Part shown: positions 10,220-19,420 of the stretch, one piece after another
How positions within the stretch are numbered: position 1 is the first letter of the stretch
Layout: each line of letters starts with the position of its first letter
Assembly (NCBI GenBank): GCA_002731825.1
Contig: PCCS01000017.1
Span: 191,705-243,451, forward strand
Direction: 5' to 3'
DNA: 51,747 nucleotides
DNA from: Myxococcales bacterium
GTDB lineage: Bacteria; Myxococcota_A; Bradymonadia; UBA7976; UBA1532
Made by a program: the position numbers and the translations under genes
Notes under the pieces: generated by a model
The model's database searches: none
What the model was told of the DNA's origin: nothing
What the model saw: only the letters and a program-made list of their open reading frames with translations

Positions 10220-11980
10220 ATGTTAGTATACAAAGCCCCGATTCGTGATATTCGCTTCATCCTGGAGACTCTAGGGTACGACGATGTAACCGAGATCGCC
10301 GCCTTCGAAGATTTCGATTTAGATACAATGATGGCGCTGGTCGAACAGGCTGGGAAGTTTTGCACGAACGAAATGCTTCCGGCAAACCGCATCGGCGACG
10401 TGGAAGGTGTACAATTTGACCCCGAGACCAAAGACGTTTCAACTCCAACAGAATTTAAGGCGCTCTACAATAAGTTCGTCGAAAGCCAAATGGGAGGCAT
10501 GAGCCTGACGGCAGAGTACGGTGGCGGAGGCGCCCCTCATGCAGCGGCCATCGCGCTGAGTGAAATGTCTACAGCCACGAACAAGAGTTTTACAATGTGT
10601 CCCGGCTTGGGTCATGGTCTGGTTGAGGCGCTGACTCACTATGGCAGCGATGAGCAGAAAGAGAACTTTCTAGAAAAGCTGATCACTGGAGTGTGGACCG
10701 GCACCATGTGCCTGACCGAGCCACAGTGCGGAACCGACCTTGGCCTACTCACGACGAAAGCGGTCCCAGAGGGTGACCACTATAAACTAACCGGGACAAA
10801 AATTTGGATCACGTGGGGTGAACACGACCTGGCTGAAAATATCATTCACCTGGTTCTGGCTCGGCTTCCTGGCGCGCCCGAGGGCATCCGTGGGATTAGC
10901 GCGTTTATCGTTCCGAAAATAAATCTCGATGGTAGCCGGAATGGCATTTACTGCGGCGGACTCGAACACAAAATGGGCATTCACGGATCGCCCACCTGTG
11001 TCATGAACATGGAGGATGCCACAGGCTATTTAGTTGGCGAGGCGCACAAGGGCATGCGCGCCATGTTCGTGATGATGAACTTTGCCCGACTGACCGTTGG
11101 TGTGGAAGGCTATGCGCTGTCAGAGATTTCTTATCAAACGGCGGTGGAATACTGTAAAGAGCGGCGTCAAGGCCGATCGCTCAATTCAGAACGACAAGAG
11201 CCCGATGTCAAAGCTGATTGCATCCTCAAACATCCAGATGTTCGCCGACAACTCTTGAATGTGCGCTCAACCACCGAAGGCATGCGAGCATTGTCCCTCT
11301 GGGTTGCCAATCTTATCGATATCGGACTGCAGCACGAAGACACCCAGATTCGGCAGGATGCGGATGACTTGGTTGGATTGCTGACGCCCATCGTGAAGTC
11401 CTATTGCACTGAGCGAGGTTTCCAAAATATCAGCGATTGCATGCAGGCCATCGGTGGATCTGGATACACGGTCGAGTGGAATATCGAACAATACCTCAGA
11501 GATGAGCGAATCGCGATGATCTATGAGGGAACGAACCACATACAAGCCCTCGACTTAATCGGTCGAAAACTGCCAAAGGACGGTGGACGCTTGTACAAAG
11601 TCTTCTCCAAGAAAGTATATCGCTTCATCAAGGAGAACCGCGAGACTGAAAGTGTGGTCGAATTCATACCTAAATTGGAGTCGGCGCTCAACAGGCTAAA
11701 TGAAGCGACCATGACCCTTGGAATGAAGGGTATGTCAGACCCCGAGGAAGCGGCCTCGCAAGCCTCGAATTATCTGAACTTGTTCGGCATTACTACGCTC
11801 GCCTACTTATGGGCTCGCATGGCTCTAGCGGCCAGCGAGAAGTCGGGTAAGTTCTACGCCACCAAGATTAAGACAGCCCGCTATTTCTACAGTCATATTC
11901 TGCCTGAGACCGATTCGATTTATGCGATAATCAACGCCGGCAAGGACAACATGATGGCATTCGACGAGGATGAATTCTAA
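10220..11980 (+). CDS. Acyl-CoA dehydrogenase, DmdC-like large family
   Basis: A 586-aa FAD-dependent acyl-CoA dehydrogenase of the long (about 590 aa) subfamily that includes 3-methylmercaptopropionyl-CoA dehydrogenase DmdC and several FadE-like enzymes. ATG 10220 is chosen because AAGGA lies 8 nt upstream and it gives the characteristic N-terminus MLVYKAPIRDIRFIL; the frame is open further upstream to 10160. Seen: FAD/substrate-binding block TMCLTEPQCGTDLG, KIWITWGEHD, and YEGTNHIQALDL, whose Glu (about residue 436) is the expected catalytic base. The C-terminal 120 residues match the extra alpha-helical domain of this subfamily. Reaction: alpha,beta-dehydrogenation of an acyl-CoA. Exact substrate cannot be assigned, and no DmdB/DmdD partner is present. 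Confidence 0.93.
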   Translation: MLVYKAPIRDIRFILETLGYDDVTEIAAFEDFDLDTMMALVEQAGKFCTNEMLPANRIGDVEGVQFDPETKDVSTPTEFKALYNKFVESQMGGMSLTAEYGGGGAPHAAAIALSEMSTATNKSFTMCPGLGHGLVEALTHYGSDEQKENFLEKLITGVWTGTMCLTEPQCGTDLGLLTTKAVPEGDHYKLTGTKIWITWGEHDLAENIIHLVLARLPGAPEGIRGISAFIVPKINLDGSRNGIYCGGLEHKMGIHGSPTCVMNMEDATGYLVGEAHKGMRAMFVMMNFARLTVGVEGYALSEISYQTAVEYCKERRQGRSLNSERQEPDVKADCILKHPDVRRQLLNVRSTTEGMRALSLWVANLIDIGLQHEDTQIRQDADDLVGLLTPIVKSYCTERGFQNISDCMQAIGGSGYTVEWNIEQYLRDERIAMIYEGTNHIQALDLIGRKLPKDGGRLYKVFSKKVYRFIKENRETESVVEFIPKLESALNRLNEATMTLGMKGMSDPEEAASQASNYLNLFGITTLAYLWARMALAASEKSGKFYATKIKTARYFYSHILPETDSIYAIINAGKDNMMAFDEDEF

Positions 11981-12111
11981 GGAAATAGCAACCAAGGGGC
12001 ACACCTGCGATGAGCATCTCACAATGGCATATAGTAGATGACAAAAACTTACATGTATGTTAGAGGCCTGGCTCGACGGTCATAAGACCGATGGCTATGG
12101 AGGAAGGCCTG

Positions 12112-12486
12112 ATGCAAGAAAGACGCTCGAGCACACGACATTTTGTGCACTGGGACATCGAGAGTGACTGCGGTCAAATCGGTGGCCGGACGATAAATTT
12201 GGGTCGTACTGGCTGCCTGGTCAGAAATGACAAACTGAGCTTTCTGAGGATTGGCGACCGGTGCCATATTAACCTTCTAATTGGAAACAAGACAAATCGG
12301 GTATCCGCACGCGTTGTCTCAGCGAAATCAAACCTGTCTATCAATCAAGTCGCGCTCATGTTTCAAGACCAAATAGAGGTCTATCCTATGCAACTAGACC
12401 ATGCCAAAACGGGGGCTGACGTCATCGGACAGGTGCGGTTGATCAAGCAACGAGGTCAGCGCAAAACTGCTGGATTTGCTCCCTGA
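12112..12486 (+). CDS. PilZ-like domain protein
   Basis: A 124-aa small cytoplasmic protein. ATG 12112 is preferred to ATG 12091 because GGAGGAAGG lies just upstream of 12112, whereas 12091 sits directly after a small hairpin (CGGTC-ATAA-GACCG, 12077-12090). The order of elements resembles PilZ: an N-terminal RRSSTR (the RxxxR part of the cyclic-di-GMP motif), then INLGRTGCLV in place of the [DN]xSxxG motif, then a beta-rich barrel. The serine of the second motif is replaced by Gly, so cyclic-di-GMP binding is uncertain. The arrangement is typical of PilZ-related single-domain proteins in deltaproteobacteria. Stand-alone gene. Function beyond possible signalling is unknown. Confidence 0.7.
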   Translation: MQERRSSTRHFVHWDIESDCGQIGGRTINLGRTGCLVRNDKLSFLRIGDRCHINLLIGNKTNRVSARVVSAKSNLSINQVALMFQDQIEVYPMQLDHAKTGADVIGQVRLIKQRGQRKTAGFAP

Positions 12487-12629
12487 ATACTCGAGAACAG
12501 TGAGTGTCCGCGTGCTAGATCAGTACGCTGAGGTCATCTCTATCATCGATGAATGCTGACGTGTCCAAAGCAGGATACGCTTGGGGATCTCGGTATCTCA
12601 CCGCCCGTTCAGTCTAACCATTCCAAGGT

Positions 12630-13994
12630 TCAAGGCTGGTCTTGACCACCCATATCATCGGCCATGTCGTCAGGCGCCCCCTCAGGTTGAGCTGTCAATT
12701 CGTTTAGTATCTGACTGAGAGTCTGTGGCTGGCCGGAGCGGTCAGAATAGCGGTACACCATAGGGTCGTCCCCCCCACTCACGACCCCATTCCAAGGCAA
12801 TCCAAATCGCCCATCAGAGGCGGTATAGACATTTAGATGACCAAACAAGGCTGCAAATGCCCTGGACCCACTGTGGTCGAGGTAAAAATTCGATGCGTCA
12901 TCTGCATACGAACTTGCGTACTGGCGACAATAGCGAAGGGTCGATTGTTGATGTGATTGATTTTCTCCGAGCACAACCAACAAGCGCAATCGCTCTGGTC
13001 CCATCTCATTCATCACATCAAATGGACGCCCAGCGGGTCCCCCGTTCAAAAGCAGGTTACGGCAAGCACCACACCAACCGGCTGTTCCGATAAACCAGAT
13101 GGCGCCGGTATTGCGAGCGATCTCTTCGATGCTCACAAACTCTTCAGTCTGACAATTTTGGAGCATGAAATCACGTACGGGCTCGCCCACCATCGCTGGC
13201 GGTATGTCACGCATGACTTCGATCCCGTAATCATCAAGACAGGTCACTGCCCCACCCTCAGGGAATTCGGCCTCAAGTTGTTCGTCCGCACCACGGCTGA
13301 GATTGACTTCATTGAGTTCAATGCCGGTGAGTCTCGCCCTCAAAGGTGATTCAAGATCACCGATGGCCGTGATCTCGACTTGCCCACTGGTTGCAAACAA
13401 TAAGCGATCTCGTGTCGCGGGACGGGCTGAAAAATTCAAATTGTGAAATTGAACCACGCAGATCTGGCAGGTGTTAATATCAGATCCGATTTCGGCGAGG
13501 TCATAGATACCTGGCTGCATTGGAAAGCCCCGCTCGGGGTGTAGTTCGATGAGGAGAACGTCCGTTGTGGGGTTATCATTCGTGGGCTCTCGCTTGTAAC
13601 CAAGGTAGAGGAGCACGCCGTCGTCGTTCTGATCTAAGCGCTCGGCTCCAGGGGAAAAGTCAGCACCCACGCAATCGAAGACGTCATTGCCACCAGGTCC
13701 AGGGTCTGGTGACGGACCCGCTCCGCCATTGCCACCCAGACCAGTCATCGGATCCGCCATGCCACCGGCTCCGCCAGCGCCGCCGAGCATATTATCTGCG
13801 CCAACGCCATCCACGGTCTGACCACCAGCCCCATCGATCGCAGCAGCGCCCCCAATGCCGCCACCGCCGTTATCATCGACAATTATGATTGTGCCCTGAT
13901 CACTCGCATCATCTTGCTCACACGCAATCAAAAACAGCCCACTGCCAAGAAGTGCCGCCAACATGTATGGCTTACATAATTTAATGGAATTCAT
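12630..13994 (-). CDS. Thioredoxin-fold lipoprotein with Gly-rich linker
   Basis: A 454-aa lipoprotein. Signal peptide with good lipobox LIAC (Cys25). Residues about 30-105 form a low-complexity Gly/Ala/Asp linker, as in many myxobacterial surface lipoproteins. The middle part (110-260) is unassigned. From about residue 268 comes a redoxin/thioredoxin-like domain: GEPVRDFMLQNC, then a beta strand GAIWFIGTAGWCGAC with the redox motif Cys308-Gly-Ala-Cys311, followed by a helix. Such proteins act as periplasmic or surface disulfide reductases or in cytochrome/thiol maintenance; here the role is inferred only. The C-terminal tail is acidic (DDMADDMGGQ). Several additional Cys occur outside the CxxC. 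G-rich Shine-Dalgarno upstream. Single-gene unit, divergent from the LPP20 gene. Confidence 0.82.
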   Translation of the reverse strand: MNSIKLCKPYMLAALLGSGLFLIACEQDDASDQGTIIIVDDNGGGGIGGAAAIDGAGGQTVDGVGADNMLGGAGGAGGMADPMTGLGGNGGAGPSPDPGPGGNDVFDCVGADFSPGAERLDQNDDGVLLYLGYKREPTNDNPTTDVLLIELHPERGFPMQPGIYDLAEIGSDINTCQICVVQFHNLNFSARPATRDRLLFATSGQVEITAIGDLESPLRARLTGIELNEVNLSRGADEQLEAEFPEGGAVTCLDDYGIEVMRDIPPAMVGEPVRDFMLQNCQTEEFVSIEEIARNTGAIWFIGTAGWCGACRNLLLNGGPAGRPFDVMNEMGPERLRLLVVLGENQSHQQSTLRYCRQYASSYADDASNFYLDHSGSRAFAALFGHLNVYTASDGRFGLPWNGVVSGGDDPMVYRYSDRSGQPQTLSQILNELTAQPEGAPDDMADDMGGQDQP

Positions 13995-14218
13995 CCCCCG
14001 TCCCTTCCGCTTCCGTAGCTATGTGGGACACCCAGAGCGGCGTCCAAGGTTCTATTCAAGCAGAAACTTGACTGTCAGTCGAGTGAAGTTACTCGGCAAA
14101 TAAACCAATCTTTTTTTGCATAAAGCAGTACTTGGCGCGTCGGCCAGTTCGTTACATGAGCAATGTTTAACTAAATTAGACCTGATTATCCGCTCTCCAG
14201 CGGGAAAGGAATCAAATC

Positions 14219-14773
14219 ATGAAGACCCTAATTCGTGACACAATCGCCATCGTATCTATTGGTCTGATGGCCAGTGCATGCGGCAGTGACCAATTGAGTG
14301 CAGCGCGTCAATCGACCTCCGATATTCCAAAGTGGGCTATGACCCCTCCACCTGCATGCGGCGTTGGCATTGCAAAGCATAGAGGCAGTCTTGGGATGGC
14401 GCAGCAAACGGCGGTGGCGCGAGGGCGCGACATGCTCGCCCGTCAACTCCAAACTAAAGTGGAAGGTATGATCAAGGATTATCAAGAATCCGGGGAGGCT
14501 CGGGACAAAGACTTTACAGAGGAGCTAACGACCCGCGTCTCCCGACAAATCGTCGATACAACTCTGGTTGGGACCGCAACAAAGCTGGCTCACTTGAGTA
14601 CAGATGGGCCGCAGCAATATTACGCCCTGGTTTGCCTACAGCCTGAGGCGTTTGCAGGCGCACTCGATAAGATGAATGATCTCAGCAACCGACATCGGGC
14701 GGCTCTAAAAGCCAGAGCGAAGATGGAGTTCAAAGATCTAGACACCCAGCTCGAAAAACTTCGCAAGCAATAA
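14219..14773 (+). CDS. LPP20-family lipoprotein
   Basis: A 184-aa lipoprotein. Signal peptide ends MASAC (Cys21); AAAGGA lies upstream of the ATG. After a short linker, DIPKWAMTPPPACGVGIA matches the LPP20 signature (P-x-W...P...G-x-G), followed by a helical segment AVARGRDMLARQLQTKVEG and a YYALVCLQPEAF strand, also typical. LPP20 proteins are small outer-membrane lipoproteins, first described in Helicobacter, often coupled to FlgO/FlgP-type or envelope proteins. The C-terminal 40 residues are basic and likely helical or coiled (MEFKDLDTQLEKLRKQ). The next gene begins 4 nt after the stop, so the two are probably co-transcribed and may act together. Confidence 0.8.
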   Translation: MKTLIRDTIAIVSIGLMASACGSDQLSAARQSTSDIPKWAMTPPPACGVGIAKHRGSLGMAQQTAVARGRDMLARQLQTKVEGMIKDYQESGEARDKDFTEELTTRVSRQIVDTTLVGTATKLAHLSTDGPQQYYALVCLQPEAFAGALDKMNDLSNRHRAALKARAKMEFKDLDTQLEKLRKQ

Positions 14774-14777
14774 CGTC

Positions 14778-15743
14778 ATGACCATCTGGCTGATCAGATT
14801 CACCTTAGCTAGCATTCTACTGCAGTCTGGCTGTGCTGCATTCAGCATCACAAGGACTGGTGAAGTCGGTAAGCGGCGAGTCCCGGTCAGCCAGAGCATC
14901 CCCCCACCTCAACATACCCACCAATTTCACTATCTATCCGATACGGGTCTCGATTCTGTGGAGATCACAATGTCAGGCTTTGTCGGCGGCGGGCACTCGA
15001 CACAAATCGGCTTGCGCCATGATGCAGCGGAGTCATCAGAGCAGTTTACTCGCTCCGGAGACGTCCAGCACGGCGGCAAGTCCACGCGTACCTCAACCCA
15101 CATAGCAACAATGCCAGCCAGAACACCTGAATACGCCGGGAAGTGGCTCGCAGTGGAGAAAAACATATGGTCTTCGGCCTATGCTCAGGGCCAAATTCAC
15201 CACGAGAGTATTGGTCGTCGATACCGACAAGAAACCGACGACAACTATGCTCAACATGCCATTAGACAAACGGTTAAAGTCCAGCTGAGCCCCGATATCC
15301 AATGCATGGCGCGTCGCAAATTCTATTCGGAAGCGTTCGGATTCGGTACCGATCACGCCCAACATTACGTCAGGCGGTTTCGTGAACGGTCTGGACTGAA
15401 GCAAAAGGCGCCATTCGGAATCGAATCCGACAGCATAAAAGACCAAGTCTATCTAGTTAAGCGCGACCTATCGGAGACAGAGCAGCGCATTGAATTGCAT
15501 CGCGTCTACACCATTGCAGGCGCGTCTCCAAACGAGCTGGTTGAAACCTCATTTTTGTGTACAGGGCCCATTTTGAATATCGATACCCTTGGTCAATTTA
15601 ATTTCCACTGGCTTACACAAGAAAAGCGAATGGGCGTCAACTTCCGACCGCATCAACGTCCCCGCGTTCAGGCACTGAAGTCGCATCGGCATGAACCAAC
15701 CGCTAAGCTTGACCCGAACGACTCATCGGCTGGGCAAAACTGA
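14778..15743 (+). CDS. Secreted protein of unknown function paired with LPP20 lipoprotein
   Basis: A 321-aa protein that I do not recognise. The N-terminus MTIWLIRFTLASILLQSGC is a short signal peptide, possibly lipid-anchored at Cys19 although the lipobox is imperfect. The mature part is polar, rich in His, Arg and Thr, with no membrane segment and no catalytic motif. It starts 4 nt after the LPP20 gene, so an operon with shared envelope function is likely. Two mid and late Cys (in DIQCMARRK and SFLCTGPIL) could form a disulfide. The C-terminal 60 residues are basic and probably disordered. The stop lies 143 bp before the chosen recQ start. Confidence 0.6.
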   Translation: MTIWLIRFTLASILLQSGCAAFSITRTGEVGKRRVPVSQSIPPPQHTHQFHYLSDTGLDSVEITMSGFVGGGHSTQIGLRHDAAESSEQFTRSGDVQHGGKSTRTSTHIATMPARTPEYAGKWLAVEKNIWSSAYAQGQIHHESIGRRYRQETDDNYAQHAIRQTVKVQLSPDIQCMARRKFYSEAFGFGTDHAQHYVRRFRERSGLKQKAPFGIESDSIKDQVYLVKRDLSETEQRIELHRVYTIAGASPNELVETSFLCTGPILNIDTLGQFNFHWLTQEKRMGVNFRPHQRPRVQALKSHRHEPTAKLDPNDSSAGQN

Positions 15744-15885
15744 ATCCGGTCAACAGACCGTCTGTCACTTGAGCACCGCTGAACGGATTGAAACTGCGCC
15801 TGCGAACATTGAGTTGGCAGCTCACAATAAAACAACCAAGAGATCAGTCATTGCAAAAATTGGGTGGTCGCGTTACGCCATCCCT

Positions 15886-18021
15886 ATGGTCATCGAATAT
15901 CAATCGAATCGTGTCGAGACTGAGCCCGCGCTGGACGCCTATGCCGAGCCGACTTTAACCAACACCCTTGCATCCCATTTTGGCTTCGAACAATTCAATC
16001 CGGGCCAGTTAGCCATCATCAGTGATGTGCTCTCTGGGCGACCAACCGTCGCCATCATGCCAACGGGGGCGGGGAAAAGTTTATGCTACCAGTTGCCAGC
16101 GATCATTTTGCCGGGAATCACCATCGTCGTATCACCACTGATCTCGCTGATGAAAGACCAGGTTGATAGCCTTAACGCCAAGGGCATTAAGGCGGCATAC
16201 ATCAATTCCACCCAGACAATAGATAGGCAGAACCAAATCCTTTCAGGGCTCGGAGAGACAGACCTTGAGCTTTTGTATGTTGCGCCGGAACGATTTCGAA
16301 GTAATCGATTCATGCGTAAATTATGTGAGCGGGACATTTCACTGGTAGCCATCGACGAGGCGCATTGCATCTCCCGCTGGGGTCACGACTTTAGGCCCGA
16401 TTACGGACGCTTAGGACACGTTCTTGAACAGCTCAAGCCGAAACACATACTCGCGTGTACTGCAACCGCAACGCCCGATGTGCGCCAGGATATTGTTTCA
16501 AGTCTAGGCCTCACTCAACCGTGCATCCATGTCGCAGGCTTCCTCAGAGAGAATTTATTTTTGAGAGTCAAAAGATGCCGCTCGGAAAAAGAGCGATTCA
16601 AAGAATTGTTAAACGCGATCAGCGACGGACATGCGGGCGGTAAAATCATCTATTCGGCCACCCGGAAACGTGTGGAACAAATTCATCAAAAGATTTGCGA
16701 GTTCGCCCCTGATTTAGCAGTTGTCTCTTATCACGCCGGAATGGATGAACATCAGCGACGCAGCGCACAAGACGAATTCATGAATGGTCATGCGCAGGTT
16801 GCTATTGCGACCAATGCGTTCGGCATGGGTATCGATCGCGCCGATATTCGCCAGGTTATCCATATGGATCTGCCAAGGTCAATCGAAGGCTACTATCAAG
16901 AAGTTGGGCGGGCGGGCCGGGATGGCCTGCACGCTGAATGTACACTTCTATTCAGCCCGATCGATCGACGAACACATGAATTCCTAATCGACCTAGGCTG
17001 TCCATCTTACGGTGCAACACGAGCGTTATATGAGGCACTGTACGCGGCAGGCGGAGCTGGGCTGACAGCAGCCGGACTTGCAGCCCAGTTAACCCAAATC
17101 GATAAAGCCCAGCAAGAATCGGCCGCTCGTGTCCTCTCCCGCTATGGAGCGATTTGTCAGATGAGTCCTGATGGCTGGCGAATTGCAGCCCACAGTCCGG
17201 CATCATTCGATGATCTCGCAATCAATTTTGAAAGCTTTGAAAACAGACGAAGGCTCGAACTCAATCGCTTAGACCTGATGGCTGGTTTTCCCTATGAGAG
17301 CGGTTGCCGGCACAACTTTATATTGAGCTATTTCGGAGAAGAGATCAGCTCCGATAGCTGTCCGGGTTGCGACCGTTGTGAGGCCCTTGCTGATCGATCA
17401 GCGTCTCTGTCCGATGCTGATCGAGTCCTGGTCAAAAAAGCGCTGGCGGGCATCGCTCGAGCGGATGGACATTTTGGTCTAACCAAGGTCTCGAAGATGT
17501 TGGTTGGTAAGCGCAATGGCATCGAAGAGACCCCCCTGGTTCGACTCAGTACCTTTGCCCTTCTCAAAGAGTTGGGACAAAAGAGATGCTCTGACTTGCT
17601 ACAAGCTTTAGTCGATCGTGGATGGGCCTCACTGACCGGTGGCCGATATCCACGGATCATCATCTCGCCAATCGGCTGGGAAGTCATGCAGGGTCGAGAA
17701 GACCTCACTGGACTTAATTCTGAATGGTGCCGCGGTCCGTCTACGGCGACGCGTCAGCCTACTGACGACCCCTCTGTCCCGTCCGATGGCGAGGTCATGG
17801 TCTCGGGGCTTAAAGCGTTTCGCCTGCGACTCGCTAAAGACGCCGGCGTTCCAGCCTACTCAATCTTCACTAATAAAAGCCTAAATCAGATGGTATTAGC
17901 GCCACCAACTGACGAATCTGAATTTTTAAATATTCATGGTTTAGGAACAGCTAAATGGGCTAAATTTGGAGCTGAATTGATAAACGAAATCGCTAAATTG
18001 ACGGTTAAGTCGAGCGAGTAG
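15886..18021 (+). CDS. recQ: ATP-dependent DNA helicase RecQ
   Basis: RecQ, 3'-5' DNA helicase for recombination and fork repair, 711 aa with the start at 15886. The frame is open to 15691, but that start would overlap the previous gene, and the extra 65 residues look unlike RecQ; no clear Shine-Dalgarno supports either. Domains in order: helicase core with motif I MPTGAGKS (58-65), DEAH (157-160) within IDEAHCISRWGHDFRPDY, and motif VI QEVGRAGRDG; a zinc-binding region with Cys pairs (CRHNF...CPGCDRC); a winged-helix region; and a C-terminal HRDC domain (from about residue 640) ending in IHGLGTAKWAKFG. A full-length bacterial RecQ with all three parts. No adjacent repair genes. Confidence 0.95.
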   Translation: MVIEYQSNRVETEPALDAYAEPTLTNTLASHFGFEQFNPGQLAIISDVLSGRPTVAIMPTGAGKSLCYQLPAIILPGITIVVSPLISLMKDQVDSLNAKGIKAAYINSTQTIDRQNQILSGLGETDLELLYVAPERFRSNRFMRKLCERDISLVAIDEAHCISRWGHDFRPDYGRLGHVLEQLKPKHILACTATATPDVRQDIVSSLGLTQPCIHVAGFLRENLFLRVKRCRSEKERFKELLNAISDGHAGGKIIYSATRKRVEQIHQKICEFAPDLAVVSYHAGMDEHQRRSAQDEFMNGHAQVAIATNAFGMGIDRADIRQVIHMDLPRSIEGYYQEVGRAGRDGLHAECTLLFSPIDRRTHEFLIDLGCPSYGATRALYEALYAAGGAGLTAAGLAAQLTQIDKAQQESAARVLSRYGAICQMSPDGWRIAAHSPASFDDLAINFESFENRRRLELNRLDLMAGFPYESGCRHNFILSYFGEEISSDSCPGCDRCEALADRSASLSDADRVLVKKALAGIARADGHFGLTKVSKMLVGKRNGIEETPLVRLSTFALLKELGQKRCSDLLQALVDRGWASLTGGRYPRIIISPIGWEVMQGREDLTGLNSEWCRGPSTATRQPTDDPSVPSDGEVMVSGLKAFRLRLAKDAGVPAYSIFTNKSLNQMVLAPPTDESEFLNIHGLGTAKWAKFGAELINEIAKLTVKSSE

Positions 18022-18090
18022 CACTTTTCGTCGTGCGAAGAGACTGCTATTGACGGTACTCTGAACCTAATTTGCCTAAACGAGATCGTA

Positions 18091-19407
18091 ATGTACGCCG
18101 AACGAAGACAAAAATTGATGAAAGACATTGCGGGTGGTCTCGCAATTTTCTGTGCGCCAAGGGAGTCGATTCGCAACGATGACGTCCATCATGACTTTCG
18201 ACAGGATTCAGACCTATACTATTTGACTGGGTTTGAAGAGCCAGACTGCGTGCTCGTTTTGGCCGCTAAGAAAAATGAGCAGCCAAAATCGATCATTTTT
18301 CTCCGAAGTCGCAACCTGGAACGAGAGATTTGGGATGGCGTTCGCCTGGGGGTTGACGCCGCGCCAGAGAGCCTGGGAGTCGATTTAGCCTATCCCATTG
18401 AGCATCTGCACGAGAGATTGCCCGAACTAATGCTGGGCGCCGACCGAGTGTATTACGACCTCGCGCGGCATGATCGGGAACAGAATGACCAGCTGGTTAT
18501 CGATGCCGTCACACGGGCAAAGCGATCACGCCGCCGAGATAATCAAGTTCCGGCTGGCATTACAGATGTCTCGACCATGCTGCATGAAATGCGGCTCGTC
18601 AAAGATGACTCTGAGTTAGAGACGATGCGGCGTGCCGCTGCGCTGACAGCGTTCGGTCATAAGAAGGCCATGGCCGTTACAGTGCCCGGTGCTCGAGAAT
18701 ACCAACTCGAAGCGGCTATGGAATTTGAGTGGCGTGTGCGCGGGTCTGCGCGCAATGCATATCCCTCGATCGTAGGCAGTGGCCCCAACGCTTGTGTCCT
18801 TCATTATCGCGCCGGCGCGCGAGAACTTGAAGACGGTGACTTGGTTTTAGTCGATGCGGGCTGTGAAAAAGATTACTACGCATCTGATGTAACCCGAACA
18901 TGGCCTGCCAGTGGACGCTTCACCAGCGAACAAAGACAAATCTACGAGCTGGTATTAAAGGCAGAAAAAGCCTGTATTGCCGGATGCGTTGTGGGCGGTC
19001 ACATCGATGCTGTCCATGACATTGCCGTTCGAATCCTGGTTGAGGGACTCATCGCTCTAGACCTTCTGAAGGGGACAGTGGATGAGGCGATTGCCAATGA
19101 ATCATATCGGCGTTTTTACATGCACCGAACGAGCCATTGGATCGGTATGGATGTCCACGACGTCGGCGAATATCAGCGCGATGGATCCCCCAGACTATTC
19201 GAACCAGGGATGGTGTTGACTGTGGAGCCTGGGATTTACATATCCCCATCGGATGCGGAGGTCCCGAAAGCGTACCGCGGCATTGGCGTTCGAATCGAAG
19301 ATGATATCGTAATCACGGCCGGCGAACCGGAGAACCTGACTGCGGCCATCCCGAAAGAAGTTGACGATATAGAAGCTTTGGTTGGTAGCCAACCGCTTAC
19401 AAATTGA
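18091..19407 (+). CDS. pepP: Xaa-Pro aminopeptidase (aminopeptidase P, M24B)
   Basis: A 438-aa PepP-type metallopeptidase that removes N-terminal residues preceding proline. The N-terminal creatinase-like domain begins YAERRQKLM and contains the family phrase DSDLYYLTGFEEP. The C-terminal pita-bread domain carries all five metal ligands: VDAGCEKDYYASDVTRTWP (two Asp), HRTSHWIGMDVHDVG (His), GMVLTVEPGIY (Glu) and GVRIEDDIVI (Glu). Length matches E. coli PepP (441 aa). It ends 13 bp before mvaD, so it may be co-transcribed with mvaD and the phosphomevalonate kinase gene, though no metabolic link is evident. A paralogue lies at 28338-29684. Confidence 0.95.
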   Translation: MYAERRQKLMKDIAGGLAIFCAPRESIRNDDVHHDFRQDSDLYYLTGFEEPDCVLVLAAKKNEQPKSIIFLRSRNLEREIWDGVRLGVDAAPESLGVDLAYPIEHLHERLPELMLGADRVYYDLARHDREQNDQLVIDAVTRAKRSRRRDNQVPAGITDVSTMLHEMRLVKDDSELETMRRAAALTAFGHKKAMAVTVPGAREYQLEAAMEFEWRVRGSARNAYPSIVGSGPNACVLHYRAGARELEDGDLVLVDAGCEKDYYASDVTRTWPASGRFTSEQRQIYELVLKAEKACIAGCVVGGHIDAVHDIAVRILVEGLIALDLLKGTVDEAIANESYRRFYMHRTSHWIGMDVHDVGEYQRDGSPRLFEPGMVLTVEPGIYISPSDAEVPKAYRGIGVRIEDDIVITAGEPENLTAAIPKEVDDIEALVGSQPLTN

Positions 19408-19420
19408 CGTACGTATCCCC

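Noticed and set aside
15691-15885. N-terminal extension of RecQ
   Set aside because: Would overlap the previous gene and does not resemble the RecQ N-terminus.
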